A stretch of DNA of 64,000 nt. Origin: Acinetobacter sp. ANC 4173. Lineage in GTDB: Bacteria; Pseudomonadota; Gammaproteobacteria; Pseudomonadales; Moraxellaceae. Shown piece by piece: positions 22,220 through 31,925 of the stretch. Within the stretch, counting starts at the first letter, position 1. Each line of letters starts with the position of its first letter. The stretch covers positions 62,001 to 126,000 of the forward strand of contig NZ_SJOF01000002.1 of NCBI RefSeq assembly GCF_004331255.1, in the 5' to 3' direction. The translations under genes and the position numbers were made by a program. Under the pieces are notes generated by a model. It was not told the DNA's origin. It did no database searches and worked only from the letters and a program-made list of their open reading frames with translations.

Positions 22220-23329
22220 ATGTATAAATCGATTGAAACGTTGCTTGTAGAGATACCGACAATCCGCCCACATAAAATGGCGGTTGCAACAATGCAAACT
22301 CAAACCTTAGTTCTGGTGAAAATCAGCACTGAAGATGGCTTTACCGGTTGGGGTGAAGCAACCACGATTGGTGGCTTAGGCTACGGTGAAGAAAGCCCTG
22401 AAAGCGTCAAAACCAATATCGAAACTTATTTTACTCCATTACTCAAATCATTATCAGGTTTGAATGTGGCTCAAACCATACAAACAATTAAACGTAATAT
22501 CAATGGCAACCGTTTCGCGAAAAATGCCATTCAAACCGCGCTATTTGATATTCAAGCACAACGCTTAGGTTTACCGATCAGTGAAGTACTTGGTGGTCGT
22601 TTAAGACATAGTGTGCCTGTACTGTGGGTACTGGCTTCTGGGGATACCGAAAAAGATATCGCTGAAGCGCAGAAAATGATTGCCTGCAAACGTCACAACA
22701 CCTTCAAGTTAAAAATTGGTTCGCGTCGCGTGGAAGAAGATGTGGAACACGTTTTGGCCATTAAACAGGCTTTGGGTCCCGATGTTTCTATTCGTGTCGA
22801 CGTAAACCGTGCTTGGTCAGAACTGGAAGCAATTAAAGGGATTCAACACTTGCAAGATGGCGGTGTCGATTTAATTGAACAACCCTGCGCGATTGACAAT
22901 ATTGATGCGATGCAACGCCTCACTCACCGTTTCGATATTGCCATTATGGCAGATGAATCATTAATGGGTCCTGACAGTGCGTATCGCTTAGCAAAACATA
23001 ACGGTGCATCTGTCTTTGCCGTAAAAATTGCACAATCGGGCGGTTTAGTCGAAGCCAGTGAAGTTGGAAAAATTGCGAAACTGGCAGGCATTGATCTGTA
23101 TGGCGGCACCATGCTTGAGGGTCCTGTGGGCACTATGGCATCTGCACAAGTCTTTTCTACCTTTCACAATTTAGCGTATGGCACCGAACTGTTTGGTCCA
23201 CTGTTGCTAACCGAAGATATTTTAAAACAACCGTTGCAATATCAAAACTTCGAGCTGGTGTTACCGACCACAGCTGGACTAGGTATTGAACTTGATGAAG
23301 ACAAAATTGACGGTATGCGTCGCCAGTAA
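22220..23329 (+). CDS. catB: Muconate cycloisomerase
   Basis: CatB converts cis,cis-muconate to muconolactone in the ortho-cleavage pathway. The 369-residue protein is an enolase-superfamily enzyme with an N-terminal capping domain and a barrel. It has the catalytic lysine motif TFKLKIGSRR near residue 163, metal ligands in VDVNRAW, IEQPC and MADESLMG, and the second lysine in VFAVKIAQSGG. The stop codon is followed by catC after 15 bases. The gene is the first of the plus-strand locus and lies behind the two candidate BenM/CatM sites. Confidence 0.96.
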   Translation: MYKSIETLLVEIPTIRPHKMAVATMQTQTLVLVKISTEDGFTGWGEATTIGGLGYGEESPESVKTNIETYFTPLLKSLSGLNVAQTIQTIKRNINGNRFAKNAIQTALFDIQAQRLGLPISEVLGGRLRHSVPVLWVLASGDTEKDIAEAQKMIACKRHNTFKLKIGSRRVEEDVEHVLAIKQALGPDVSIRVDVNRAWSELEAIKGIQHLQDGGVDLIEQPCAIDNIDAMQRLTHRFDIAIMADESLMGPDSAYRLAKHNGASVFAVKIAQSGGLVEASEVGKIAKLAGIDLYGGTMLEGPVGTMASAQVFSTFHNLAYGTELFGPLLLTEDILKQPLQYQNFELVLPTTAGLGIELDEDKIDGMRRQ

Positions 23330-23344
23330 TTGAAGGAATTCTAC

Positions 23345-23635
23345 ATGCTTTACCACGTACGAATGGATGTAAACCTGCCAAAGGATATGCCCGTAGAACA
23401 GGCAAATGAAATTAAAGCGGTTGAAAAGGCATATTCGCAAGAATTGCAACAGCAAGGTAAATGGCGCCATATTTGGCGTATTACAGGTCAATACTCAAAC
23501 ATCAGTATTTTTGATGTCGAGAGCAATGAAGAATTGCACAACCTGTTACAAGGTCTTCCACTTTATCCTTATATGAATATTGAAGTAATGCCGCTGAACC
23601 GACATCCCTCTTCTATTCGTGAAGATGATCGTTAA
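23345..23635 (+). CDS. catC: Muconolactone delta-isomerase
   Basis: CatC isomerises muconolactone to 3-oxoadipate enol-lactone. The protein from ATG 23345 is 96 residues (MLYHVRMDVNLP start), the usual CatC length. It has the conserved WRHIWRITGQYSNISIFDVES segment and the PLYPYMNIEVMPLNRHPSSI end. The start is supported by GAAGGA eight bases upstream; the frame extends a little further upstream without a better start. It is co-transcribed with catB. Confidence 0.96.
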   Translation: MLYHVRMDVNLPKDMPVEQANEIKAVEKAYSQELQQQGKWRHIWRITGQYSNISIFDVESNEELHNLLQGLPLYPYMNIEVMPLNRHPSSIREDDR

Positions 23636-23650
23636 GAAGTAAAAGTTTAA

Positions 23651-23666
23651 GGAAAGTACGCTTTCC
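23651..23666 (+). repeat. Small hairpin between catC and catA
   Basis: GGAAAG-TACG-CTTTCC is a perfect 6-bp stem with a 4-base loop, 15 bases after the catC stop. No T-run follows, so it is more likely an RNA-processing or stability element than a terminator. Confidence 0.4.
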
Positions 23667-23769
23667 GAATTGTAAGAAACTACCTGTATTCACAAGGAAT
23701 GTGGCCAGCCAGTGTATTGATGAAATCAAACATGTGCCAGCCACCAAAACATACTTAAGGAGTTATAGT

Positions 23770-24690
23770 ATGAACCGTCAACAAATTGATGCCCTCGTAA
23801 AAGAAATGAACGTCGACACTGCGACTGGTCCTGTCGATGCACGTGTACAACAAATTGTTGTACGTTTATTGGGTGATCTGTTCCAAGCGATTGAAGACCT
23901 TGACATCAGTCAATCTGAACTGTGGAAAGGTCTGGAATATTTCACCGATGCAGGTCAAGCCAATGAACTTGGTTTACTTGCAGCAGGTTTGGGCTTGGAA
24001 CATTATTTAGACCTTCGTGCCGATGAAGCAGATGCTAAAGCAGGCATTACAGGTGGCACACCACGTACCATTGAAGGTCCACTCTATGTTGCAGGTGCAC
24101 CTGAATCTACAGGTTTTGCCCGCATGGATGATGGTTCTGAAACAGGCAAAATTCCAACTTTATTTATTGAAGGTACAGTGACTGATACCGATGGCAACAT
24201 TATTGAAGGTGCCAAAGTTGAAGTTTGGCATGCTAACAGCTTAGGCAACTACTCTTTCTTCGATAAGTCTCAATCTGAGTTTAACTTACGTCGCAGCATT
24301 TTGAGCGATGCCAATGGTCATTATGTCGCACAGACCACCATGCCTGTAGGCTATGGCTGCCCACCTGAAGGCACCACTCAAGCAGTACTGAATAAATTAG
24401 GTCGTCATGGCAACCGCCCTTCACACGTGCATTATTTTGTCTCGGCTCCGGGTTATCGCAAACTCACGACGCAATTCAACATTGAAGGTGACCAATACCT
24501 TTGGGACGACTTTGCCTTTGCAACACGTGATGGTTTGGTTGCAACTGCGGTAGATATTACAGATGAAGCTGAAATTTCCCGTCGCGGTTTAAATCAACCA
24601 TTCAAGCACATCTCATTCAATATTGAATTAGTTAAAGAGCAACAAGGCGCTCCATCAACTGAAGTTGATCGTCGTCGCGCTAGCGCTTAA
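23770..24690 (+). CDS. catA: Catechol 1,2-dioxygenase
   Basis: CatA is the intradiol enzyme that opens catechol to cis,cis-muconate with O2 and Fe(III). From ATG 23770 (preceded by AAGGAGT) the protein has 306 residues. An N-terminal helical linker domain (1-100) precedes the catalytic barrel. The iron ligands can be placed at Tyr161 (GNYSFFD), Tyr195 ([12 protein letters not shown]), His219 and His221 (RPSHVHYFV). The catBCA order, with catA inside the operon, differs from A. baylyi, where catA is separate. Confidence 0.97.
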   Translation: MNRQQIDALVKEMNVDTATGPVDARVQQIVVRLLGDLFQAIEDLDISQSELWKGLEYFTDAGQANELGLLAAGLGLEHYLDLRADEADAKAGITGGTPRTIEGPLYVAGAPESTGFARMDDGSETGKIPTLFIEGTVTDTDGNIIEGAKVEVWHANSLGNYSFFDKSQSEFNLRRSILSDANGHYVAQTTMPVGYGCPPEGTTQAVLNKLGRHGNRPSHVHYFVSAPGYRKLTTQFNIEGDQYLWDDFAFATRDGLVATAVDITDEAEISRRGLNQPFKHISFNIELVKEQQGAPSTEVDRRRASA

Positions 24691-24705
24691 CCCACATTTT
24701 AGGAA

Positions 24706-24738
24706 CCGAAATGACATCTAAATCTAATGTCATTTCGG
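24706..24738 (+). repeat. Perfect hairpin between catA and benA
   Basis: A 12-bp perfect inverted repeat (CCGAAATGACAT / ATGTCATTTCGG) with a 9-base loop lies 15 bases after the catA stop and 35 bases before benA. There is no T-run, so it probably acts in mRNA processing or attenuation rather than as a strong terminator. Confidence 0.6.
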
Positions 24739-24773
24739 AGAGTTCCCCACATTTGGAACCTCGGAGAACGGAC

Positions 24774-26159
24774 ATGCCTCGTATTCCTGTAATTAACACC
24801 AGCCACCTTGACCGTATTGATGAATTGCTTGTCGATGACTTTGAAACGGGTGAATTTAAACTGCATCGCTCAGTATTTACTGATCAAGCCTTATTTGACC
24901 TTGAAATGAAATACATTTTTGAAGGCAACTGGGTTTACTTGGCACACGAAAGCCAAATTCCAAATAATAACGATTTCTACACCACATATATGGGACGCCA
25001 ACCGATCATTATTGCGCGTAACCGTAATGGTGAACTGAATGCCATGATCAATGCCTGTTCACACCGTGGTGCGCAACTTTGCCGTCATAAACGTGGCAAC
25101 AAGGCAACCTATACCTGCCCTTTCCACGGTTGGACGTTTAACAACTCAGGTAAACTCCTGAAAGTAAAAGATCCAAGTGAAGCTGGTTATTCAGATTGCT
25201 TTAATCAAGAAGGTTCACATGACCTGAAAAAAGTAGCACGTTTTGAAAACTACAAAGGCTTCTTGTTTGGTAGTTTGAATCCTGACGTTCCTTCACTGGA
25301 AGAATTTTTAGGTGAAACCACCAAAATTATTGACATGATTGTCGATCAGTCTGAGCAAGGTCTAGAAGTTTTACGTGGTGCATCGACCTACACTTACGAA
25401 GGCAACTGGAAACTGACCGCTGAAAATGGCGCCGATGGTTATCACGTTTCTGCGGTTCACTGGAACTATGCCGCAACGACTCAACACCGTAAAGAAACTC
25501 AAGCTGCCGATAATATTCGTGCCATGAGCGCTGGCTCTTGGGGTAAACAAGGCGGTGGCTCTTACGGTTTTGACAATGGTCACATGTTGCTCTGGACACA
25601 ATGGGCAAACCCAGAAGACCGTCCAAACTTCCCTAAAGCCGATGAATACACTGAGAAATTCGGTGCGCCAATGTCGAAATGGATGATTGAGCGTTCACGT
25701 AACCTATGCCTCTATCCAAATGTGTATTTGATGGATCAGTTCGGTTCACAAATTCGTGTACTTCGCCCTCTTTCTGTTAATAAAACCGAAGTCACCATTT
25801 ACTGTATCGCTCCTAAAGGAGAAGCACCAGAAGCGCGCGCACGCCGTATCCGTCAATATGAAGATTTCTTTAACGCTTCAGGTATGGCAACACCCGATGA
25901 CCTTGAAGAATTCCGTGCTTGCCAAGCAGGTTATGCAGGGATTGAGCTGGAATGGAATGACATGTGCCGTGGCTCGAAACACTGGATTCAAGGCCCTGAC
26001 GATGCTGCCAATGAAATTGGTCTAAAACCAAAACTTAGTGGTATTAAAACCGAAGATGAAGGACTGTACCTCGCCCAACATCAATATTGGCTAGAAAGCA
26101 TGAAACATGCGATTGCCTCAGAAAAAGCACTCGTGAATGAACAAGGAGAGATCGCATGA
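24774..26159 (+). CDS. benA: Benzoate 1,2-dioxygenase large (alpha) subunit
   Basis: BenA with BenB forms the oxygenase that makes the cis-dihydrodiol of benzoate. From ATG 24774 (preceded by GGAGAACG) it has 461 residues and begins [19 protein letters not shown], the A. baylyi BenA start as I remember it; the frame runs 21 codons further upstream but through the hairpin. The Rieske ligands are in [11 protein letters not shown] and CPFHGWTF. The catalytic iron region is [16 protein letters not shown]. The stop overlaps the benB start by ATGA. Confidence 0.97.
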   Translation: MPRIPVINTSHLDRIDELLVDDFETGEFKLHRSVFTDQALFDLEMKYIFEGNWVYLAHESQIPNNNDFYTTYMGRQPIIIARNRNGELNAMINACSHRGAQLCRHKRGNKATYTCPFHGWTFNNSGKLLKVKDPSEAGYSDCFNQEGSHDLKKVARFENYKGFLFGSLNPDVPSLEEFLGETTKIIDMIVDQSEQGLEVLRGASTYTYEGNWKLTAENGADGYHVSAVHWNYAATTQHRKETQAADNIRAMSAGSWGKQGGGSYGFDNGHMLLWTQWANPEDRPNFPKADEYTEKFGAPMSKWMIERSRNLCLYPNVYLMDQFGSQIRVLRPLSVNKTEVTIYCIAPKGEAPEARARRIRQYEDFFNASGMATPDDLEEFRACQAGYAGIELEWNDMCRGSKHWIQGPDDAANEIGLKPKLSGIKTEDEGLYLAQHQYWLESMKHAIASEKALVNEQGEIA

Positions 26160-26665
26160 ATGCCACTGCTACTTTAGAACGCAGCTCACTCGAGCAGATC
26201 TCGCAATTTCTATATCAAGAAGCACGTTTTCTGGATGATGAGCAATGGGATGACTGGTTAAATTGTTATGCCCCATCGGCTTCTTTCTGGATGCCGGCTT
26301 GGGATGATGATGACCGTTTAACTGAAGACCCTCAGTCTGAAATTTCGCTGATTTATTACCCAGACCGTCAAGGTTTAGAAGATCGTGTGTTCCGTATTAA
26401 AACTGAACGCTCTTCTGCAACCATGCCCGACACACGCACCAGCCATAACATCAGCAACATTGAAGTGATGGCACGTGATGGTGACAAAGTGACAGTTCGT
26501 TTTAACTGGAACACCTTAAGTTTCCGTTACAAAACCAACTACAGCTATTTCGGCATGTCGCGTTACGAAATCGACTTTTCAGGCGCGCAACCACAAATTT
26601 TAAGCAAATACGTGGTACTGAAAAATGACTATATCAATCAAGTGATTGATATTTACCACCTCTGA
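26156..26665 (+). CDS. benB: Benzoate 1,2-dioxygenase small (beta) subunit
   Basis: BenB is the structural beta subunit of the alpha3-beta3 oxygenase. The 169-residue protein has the ring-hydroxylating beta-subunit pattern: [23 protein letters not shown] near the N-terminus, [24 protein letters not shown], and the [12 protein letters not shown] segment. It begins in the benA stop (ATGA overlap), so the subunits are translationally coupled. It is followed by benC after 76 bases. Confidence 0.96.
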   Translation: MNATATLERSSLEQISQFLYQEARFLDDEQWDDWLNCYAPSASFWMPAWDDDDRLTEDPQSEISLIYYPDRQGLEDRVFRIKTERSSATMPDTRTSHNISNIEVMARDGDKVTVRFNWNTLSFRYKTNYSYFGMSRYEIDFSGAQPQILSKYVVLKNDYINQVIDIYHL

Positions 26666-26705
26666 TTCAAGCGTAATCCCTTCAGTCAGATGGAATGTTG
26701 ACTGA

Positions 26706-27758
<1,053 letters not shown>

Positions 27759-27804
27759 TACACCACCCAATATTTAAGTTATAGAAAAGTTGATACGCGA
27801 AAAT

Positions 27805-27890
27805 GTCATTCGCAATTGTTCGAGGCCAGACCGCTTGATAAAAATGCTTTTCCGTGAAGAAGATATCAGGTAATAGGTTTTGCGAATGAC
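27805..27890 (+). repeat. Long-armed inverted repeat between benC and benD
   Basis: GTCATTCGCAA (27805-27815) and TTGCGAATGAC (27880-27890) are perfect 11-bp complements around a 64-base loop. It lies in the 280-base non-coding gap inside the locus and is part of an intergenic repeat cluster. Confidence 0.6.
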
Positions 27891-27900
27891 AATGGTTTTG

Positions 27901-27926
27901 CTTACTTTTCCCAAGAGAAAAGTAAG
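27901..27926 (+). repeat. Perfect hairpin CTTACTTTTC / GAAAAGTAAG
   Basis: This 10-bp perfect stem with a 6-base loop follows the long inverted repeat. A near-identical element occurs at 31559-31584 in the catJ-catF gap, so it belongs to a repeated intergenic family. No T-run follows. Confidence 0.65.
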
Positions 27927-28038
27927 TCTAACCGAAGGTTAATCCTGTCACTGATGCTCAATTATTGGGATGCCGGCGTGCCAAATTGTATAAATTTAAA
28001 AATTCATCTTTATATTGGATGATAAGTGAGTTCAAAAA

Positions 28039-28824
28039 ATGGCGTCAAATCAAAGATTCTTAAACAAAGTCGTGATTGTGACTGGTGCCGCTCAAGGCAT
28101 TGGTCGTGGGGTTGCACTCCAAGTGGCTGAAGAAGGTGCGCAAGTTGTCTTAGCTGATTTATCTGACTATGTCGATGAAACATTAGCAGAGATTGAAGCA
28201 CATCAAGGCGACGCTATAACCGTCAAAGCCAATCTTGAAACCTTTGCAGGCGCACAAGCCGTTGTTGAAAAAGCACTTGAAGTCTATGGCCGTGTTGATG
28301 TACTCATCAATAATGTCGGTGGTGCGATTTGGATGAAACCCTTTGACGAATTTTCTGAAGAAGAAATCATCAAAGAAGTGAATCGCTCATTATTTCCAAC
28401 GCTGTGGTGTTGTCGCGCAGTTTTACCTGAAATGATTAAAAATCAGCAAGGTACGATTGTAAATGTATCCTCTATTGCGACTCGCGGGATTAACCGCGTG
28501 CCGTACTCAGCATCCAAAGGCGGAGTGAATGCCCTTACTGCATCACTGGCTTTTGAGCATGCCAAAGATGGCATTCGTGTGAATGCAGTTGCTACGGGTG
28601 GAACCGAAGCACCGCCACGCAAAGTGCCACGCAATGCAAATCCACTGTCTGAAAATGAAAAAACGTGGATGCAACAAGTGGTCGATCAAACCATTGATCG
28701 TAGTTTTATGAACCGCTATGGCACGATTCAGGAACAAGTCAATGCGATTGTATTTCTTGCTTCAGATGATTCGTCATATATGACAGGTACAGTGGTTCCT
28801 GTAGGCGGTGGCGATCAAGGCTAA
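28039..28824 (+). CDS. benD: cis-1,2-dihydroxycyclohexadiene-1-carboxylate dehydrogenase
   Basis: BenD oxidises and decarboxylates the benzoate cis-diol to catechol with NAD. The 261-residue short-chain dehydrogenase has the Rossmann motif VTGAAQGIGRG near residue 14, NNVGG, the catalytic Ser in VNVSSIATRG and the Tyr-x3-Lys of YSASKGG, and the family end DDSSYMTGTVVPVGGG. Order after benABC supports the name. The gap before it holds hairpins but no clear promoter. Confidence 0.95.
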   Translation: MASNQRFLNKVVIVTGAAQGIGRGVALQVAEEGAQVVLADLSDYVDETLAEIEAHQGDAITVKANLETFAGAQAVVEKALEVYGRVDVLINNVGGAIWMKPFDEFSEEEIIKEVNRSLFPTLWCCRAVLPEMIKNQQGTIVNVSSIATRGINRVPYSASKGGVNALTASLAFEHAKDGIRVNAVATGGTEAPPRKVPRNANPLSENEKTWMQQVVDQTIDRSFMNRYGTIQEQVNAIVFLASDDSSYMTGTVVPVGGGDQG

Positions 28825-28877
28825 TTGATCGTCACAAAACTTTATATACAGGATCATGTCTGCATGGAGGCAAATGA

Positions 28878-30098
28878 ATGGCTACCCTGTTTAAAACTTT
28901 GAAAGAAGATTGGTCTATTTCAGCCACTGTCGCAGGATTTTTGGCGGTGCTGATTTCCTATTCAGGACCACTCATTATCTTCTTTCAGGCTGCGCAACAA
29001 GCTCAAGTTTCCCCGACCATGATGATTTCATGGATTTGGGGTATTTCTATTGGGGCAGCCGTGGCAGGGATATTCCTTTCCATAAAGTTTAAAGTCCCTG
29101 TGATTACCGCATGGTCTGCACCGGGTACAGCTTTATTGGTCACCCTGTTCCCGAATATTAGCCTGAATGAAGCTGTAGCTGCTTATATCACCTCAGCTGT
29201 GGTGATTTTCCTTATTGGGATCAGTGGTTACTTCGATAAATTGCTGAAATGGATTCCGCAGTCGGTTGCAGCAGGCATGATGGCAGGGATCTTATTCCAA
29301 TTTGGTTTGGGGCTGTTTAGCGCAACCAACAGTATGCCGATTATTGTGTTTAGCATGCTGTTTGTCTTTTTAGTCGCAAAACGAATTTCCCCACGCTATA
29401 GCATGCTTTGGGTGCTGCTTTCAGGTGTGGCCTTGAGCTTTGGGCTTGGTGAAATGAATGCGGTGAGTTTAGATTTCCAACTTGCTATTCCTCAGTTCAT
29501 CAGTCCCGAGTGGACTTGGCATTCCACCTTGAACCTTGCCCTACCTTTGATTTTAGTCAGTCTGACGGGACAGTTTTTACCGGGCATGGCCATCATGAAA
29601 CTGAGCGGTTATGACATGCCTGCCAAGCCGATTATCACCACCACCAGTATTGCTTCTTTAGCTGTTGCTTGTGTGGGGGGCATCACCATCGTTTTAGCAT
29701 CCATTACCGCTGCACTTTGCATGGGCAAAGATGCGCATGAGTTAAAGGAAAAACGTTATATCGCTGGGGTTGCCAACGGCATTTTCTATATTTTAGGTGG
29801 TTTGTTTGCAGGCAGTATCGTTCTGTTATTCAGCCTACTACCCAAAGAGCTTGTTGCCGCTTTAGCTGGATTGGCCTTATTGGGTGCCATTTCAACCAAT
29901 ATCGCTGTCGCTATGAGGGATGAGCCTCAACGGGATTCCGCACTCATTACCTTTTTAGCCACGGCTTCAGGAATGCATTTTTTAGGCCTAAGTTCCGTTT
30001 TTTGGGGCATTGTGATTGGTTTATTCGCACATGTCATTTTAACCAAACGCCCTACTGAACCTACCACTATTTCATCCACTCAATCGAGTAAAAGTTAG
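28878..30098 (+). CDS. benE: Benzoate membrane transporter BenE
   Basis: BenE is an inner-membrane benzoate:H+ symporter-like protein. The 406-residue protein has about twelve hydrophobic helices and the BenE-family features FLAVLISYSGPLIIFFQAAQ near the start and VITAWSAPGTALL in the second helix pair. A GGAGG ribosome binding site lies just before the ATG. It lies 53 bases after benD and 29 bases before catI, inside the operon. Confidence 0.93.
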   Translation: MATLFKTLKEDWSISATVAGFLAVLISYSGPLIIFFQAAQQAQVSPTMMISWIWGISIGAAVAGIFLSIKFKVPVITAWSAPGTALLVTLFPNISLNEAVAAYITSAVVIFLIGISGYFDKLLKWIPQSVAAGMMAGILFQFGLGLFSATNSMPIIVFSMLFVFLVAKRISPRYSMLWVLLSGVALSFGLGEMNAVSLDFQLAIPQFISPEWTWHSTLNLALPLILVSLTGQFLPGMAIMKLSGYDMPAKPIITTTSIASLAVACVGGITIVLASITAALCMGKDAHELKEKRYIAGVANGIFYILGGLFAGSIVLLFSLLPKELVAALAGLALLGAISTNIAVAMRDEPQRDSALITFLATASGMHFLGLSSVFWGIVIGLFAHVILTKRPTEPTTISSTQSSKS

Positions 30099-30127
30099 TC
30101 CGACCTATATAAGGTCTAGGAAATATT

Positions 30128-30808
30128 ATGATAGATAAAAGTGCAGCGACCTTAACGGAAGCGCTCTCCCAGATACAAGACGGCTCAACCATCATGATCG
30201 GTGGTTTTGGTACAGCAGGCCAACCCGCTGAACTCATTGACGGGCTGATCAAGCTTGGACGTAAAGACCTGACCATTGTCAGCAACAACGCAGGCAATGG
30301 CGACTATGGTCTGGCGAAACTGTTGAAAGCCGGTGCCGTCAAAAAAGTCATCTGCTCATTCCCACGTCAGTCTGACTCTTGGGTCTTCGATGAACTCTAT
30401 CGTGCAGGCAAAATCGAACTGGAATTAGTACCTCAAGGCAATTTGGCCTGTCGTATTCAAGCCGCAGGCATGGGACTCGGCGCAGTCTTCACCCCTACAG
30501 GCTTTGGTACCTTATTGGCCGAAGGCAAAGAAACCCGTCACATCGACGGTAAAGATTATGTACTGGAATACCCGATCAAAGCTGACTTCGCTTTGATTAA
30601 AGCCCAGCAAGGCGATCGTTGGGGTAATTTGGTCTACCGTAAATCGGCACGTAACTTTGGCCCAATCATGGCCATGGCAGCCAATGTGACCATTGCCCAG
30701 GTGTCTGAAGTGGTGGAACTCGGGGCGCTTGATCCAGAACACATCATCACCCCAGGTATCTTTGTTCAACATGTGGTACAGGTTCAGCCTGAACCTGTGG
30801 CTGTGTAA
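30128..30808 (+). CDS. catI: 3-oxoadipate CoA-transferase, subunit A
   Basis: CatI with CatJ transfers CoA from succinyl-CoA to 3-oxoadipate. The 226-residue protein is a class I CoA-transferase alpha subunit with IMIGGFGTAGQPAELIDGL near residue 20 and the alpha-subunit FGTLLAEGKETRHIDGKDYVLE segment. Acinetobacter has two copies of this enzyme (pcaIJ and catIJ); the location beside catF and catD supports catI. catJ follows 13 bases later. Confidence 0.95.
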   Translation: MIDKSAATLTEALSQIQDGSTIMIGGFGTAGQPAELIDGLIKLGRKDLTIVSNNAGNGDYGLAKLLKAGAVKKVICSFPRQSDSWVFDELYRAGKIELELVPQGNLACRIQAAGMGLGAVFTPTGFGTLLAEGKETRHIDGKDYVLEYPIKADFALIKAQQGDRWGNLVYRKSARNFGPIMAMAANVTIAQVSEVVELGALDPEHIITPGIFVQHVVQVQPEPVAV

Positions 30809-30821
30809 TCGGGAGAACATC

Positions 30822-31472
30822 ATGAGCTATCAAAAACTTAACCGTAACCAAATTGCGGAACGTGTGGCACAAGATATTCCTGATGGGGCTTATGTCAATT
30901 TAGGCATTGGCTTACCGACCAAGATTGCCAGCTACTTACCGAATGACAAAGAGATCTTCCTGCATTCTGAAAATGGTTTATTGGCTTTTGGTCCACCGCC
31001 TGAAAAAGGTCAAGAAGACCCAGAACTGATCAACGCGGGTAAAGAATACGTAACCATGTTACAAGGCGGCAGCTTTTTCCATCATGGGGATTCGTTTGCC
31101 ATGATGCGTGGTGGTCACTTGGATATTGCGGTTCTCGGTGCCTTTCAAGTCGCAGCCAATGGTGACTTGGCCAATTGGCATACTGGTGCACCCGATGCGA
31201 TTCCATCAGTAGGTGGAGCGATGGATTTAGCCGTTGGTGCAAAAAAAGTGTTTATTACCACTGATCATGTCACCAAAAACGGTGAACCGAAGATTGTGGC
31301 AGAGCTGACTTACCCAGCCACAGGACAAAAGTGTGTTGACCGCATTTATACCGACCTGTGTGTGATTGATGTCACTGCTGAAGGCTTAAAAGTGATTGAG
31401 AAAGTCGACGGTCTAAGCTTTGCAGAATTGCAGGCCATGACCGGTGCTCCGTTGGTGGATGCGACACATTAA
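30822..31472 (+). CDS. catJ: 3-oxoadipate CoA-transferase, subunit B
   Basis: This 216-residue beta subunit starts at ATG 30822, preceded by GGGAGAAC. The catalytic glutamate motif is in LHSENGLLAFGPPP near residue 48, and GGHLDIAVLGAFQV and DRIYTDLCVIDV are typical. The frame stays open upstream across catI, but the MSYQKLNRNQIAERVA start matches the family. A palindrome-rich spacer of about 450 bases follows before catF. Confidence 0.95.
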   Translation: MSYQKLNRNQIAERVAQDIPDGAYVNLGIGLPTKIASYLPNDKEIFLHSENGLLAFGPPPEKGQEDPELINAGKEYVTMLQGGSFFHHGDSFAMMRGGHLDIAVLGAFQVAANGDLANWHTGAPDAIPSVGGAMDLAVGAKKVFITTDHVTKNGEPKIVAELTYPATGQKCVDRIYTDLCVIDVTAEGLKVIEKVDGLSFAELQAMTGAPLVDATH

Positions 31473-31558
31473 CTGATTAGTTTGAAAGTTCAATTGTTTT
31501 AATAAGGTCATTGCCTCGAATACTGGTTCAAACAGAAACGTTCCGTGTAGGCGATACC

Positions 31559-31584
31559 CTTACTTTTCAGAGATGAAAAGTAAC
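31559..31584 (+). repeat. Hairpin CTTACTTTTC-N6-GAAAAGTAAC
   Basis: This is a 9-of-10 bp inverted repeat with a 6-base loop, nearly the same as the hairpin at 27901-27926 in the benC-benD gap. Confidence 0.6.
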
Positions 31585-31605
31585 AAAAATCTTTGTTGGG
31601 CTGAT

Positions 31606-31621
31606 GGTATATCCATATACC
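31606..31621 (+). repeat. Palindrome GGTATAT-CC-ATATACC
   Basis: This is a perfect 7-bp inverted repeat with a CC centre. Confidence 0.55.
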
Positions 31622-31632
31622 ACAGTCCAACG

Positions 31633-31650
31633 GGCGGCATCCATGCCGCC
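31633..31650 (+). repeat. Palindrome GGCGGCAT-CC-ATGCCGCC
   Basis: This is a perfect 8-bp GC-rich inverted repeat with a CC centre. GC content is well above the surrounding sequence. Confidence 0.6.
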
Positions 31651-31736
31651 ATCGAGAAATACTGAATGGAACGCTTTGAATACGGTTCTTGCTTATTAAG
31701 ATTTGGATTTTCCCCGTAATTCACTATCGTGACAGG

Positions 31737-31750
31737 CGACATGGATGTCG
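31737..31750 (+). repeat. Palindrome CGACAT-GG-ATGTCG
   Basis: This is a perfect 6-bp inverted repeat with a GG centre, the same plan as the two preceding palindromes. Confidence 0.5.
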
Positions 31751-31754
31751 TTAA

Positions 31755-31791
31755 GTTGAACAGGGAGGCAAGGAAGCCTCCTCTGTTCAAC
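31755..31791 (+). repeat. Long hairpin in the catJ-catF gap
   Basis: GTTGAACAG-GGAGGC pairs with GCCTCC-t-CTGTTCAAC: 15 base pairs with one bulged base and a 6-base loop. It is the strongest secondary structure in the gap. Confidence 0.65.
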
Positions 31792-31803
31792 AAAGGTTTT
31801 TGG

Positions 31804-31822
31804 TCACTTTTTTAAAAAGTGA
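31804..31822 (+). repeat. Palindrome TCACTTTTTTAAAAAGTGA
   Basis: This is a perfect 9-bp inverted repeat around one base, about 100 bases before catF. Confidence 0.55.
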
Positions 31823-31925
31823 TAAGAACGAGCTACTGGCATTTAACTGAATACGGTAAGACTCCGTCGTGAGTAGATACAGTTTATCTATCAGCAGAGT
31901 CCCGTTTCAAAGGACAAGATTAAAA

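Larger units (their letters stand above)
31473..31925 (+). other. Palindrome-rich intergenic mosaic between catJ and catF
   Basis: This 453-base gap has no credible gene. It contains at least six separate inverted repeats: 31559-31584, 31606-31621, 31633-31650, 31737-31750, 31755-31791 and 31804-31822. Three of them have a two-base CC or GG centre. The arrangement looks like an intergenic repeat family rather than a promoter. It interrupts an otherwise tight operon. Confidence 0.7.

Noticed and set aside
23752..23773. A BenM/CatM site just before catA (ATAC ... GTAT)
   Set aside because: The arms are 13 bases apart instead of 7 and the sequence overlaps the catA ribosome binding site.
24711..24773. 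An N-terminally extended benA starting at 24711
   Set aside because: The extra 21 codons run through a perfect hairpin and lack a ribosome binding site; the [16 protein letters not shown] start has one.
27759..28038. A promoter or small gene in the benC-benD gap
   Set aside because: No open frame with a ribosome binding site and no -35/-10 pair was convincing; the gap is better described as repeats.
31560..31793. A 77-codon minus-strand open frame in the catJ-catF gap
   Set aside because: It runs through the palindromes, has no ribosome binding site and no recognisable domain.
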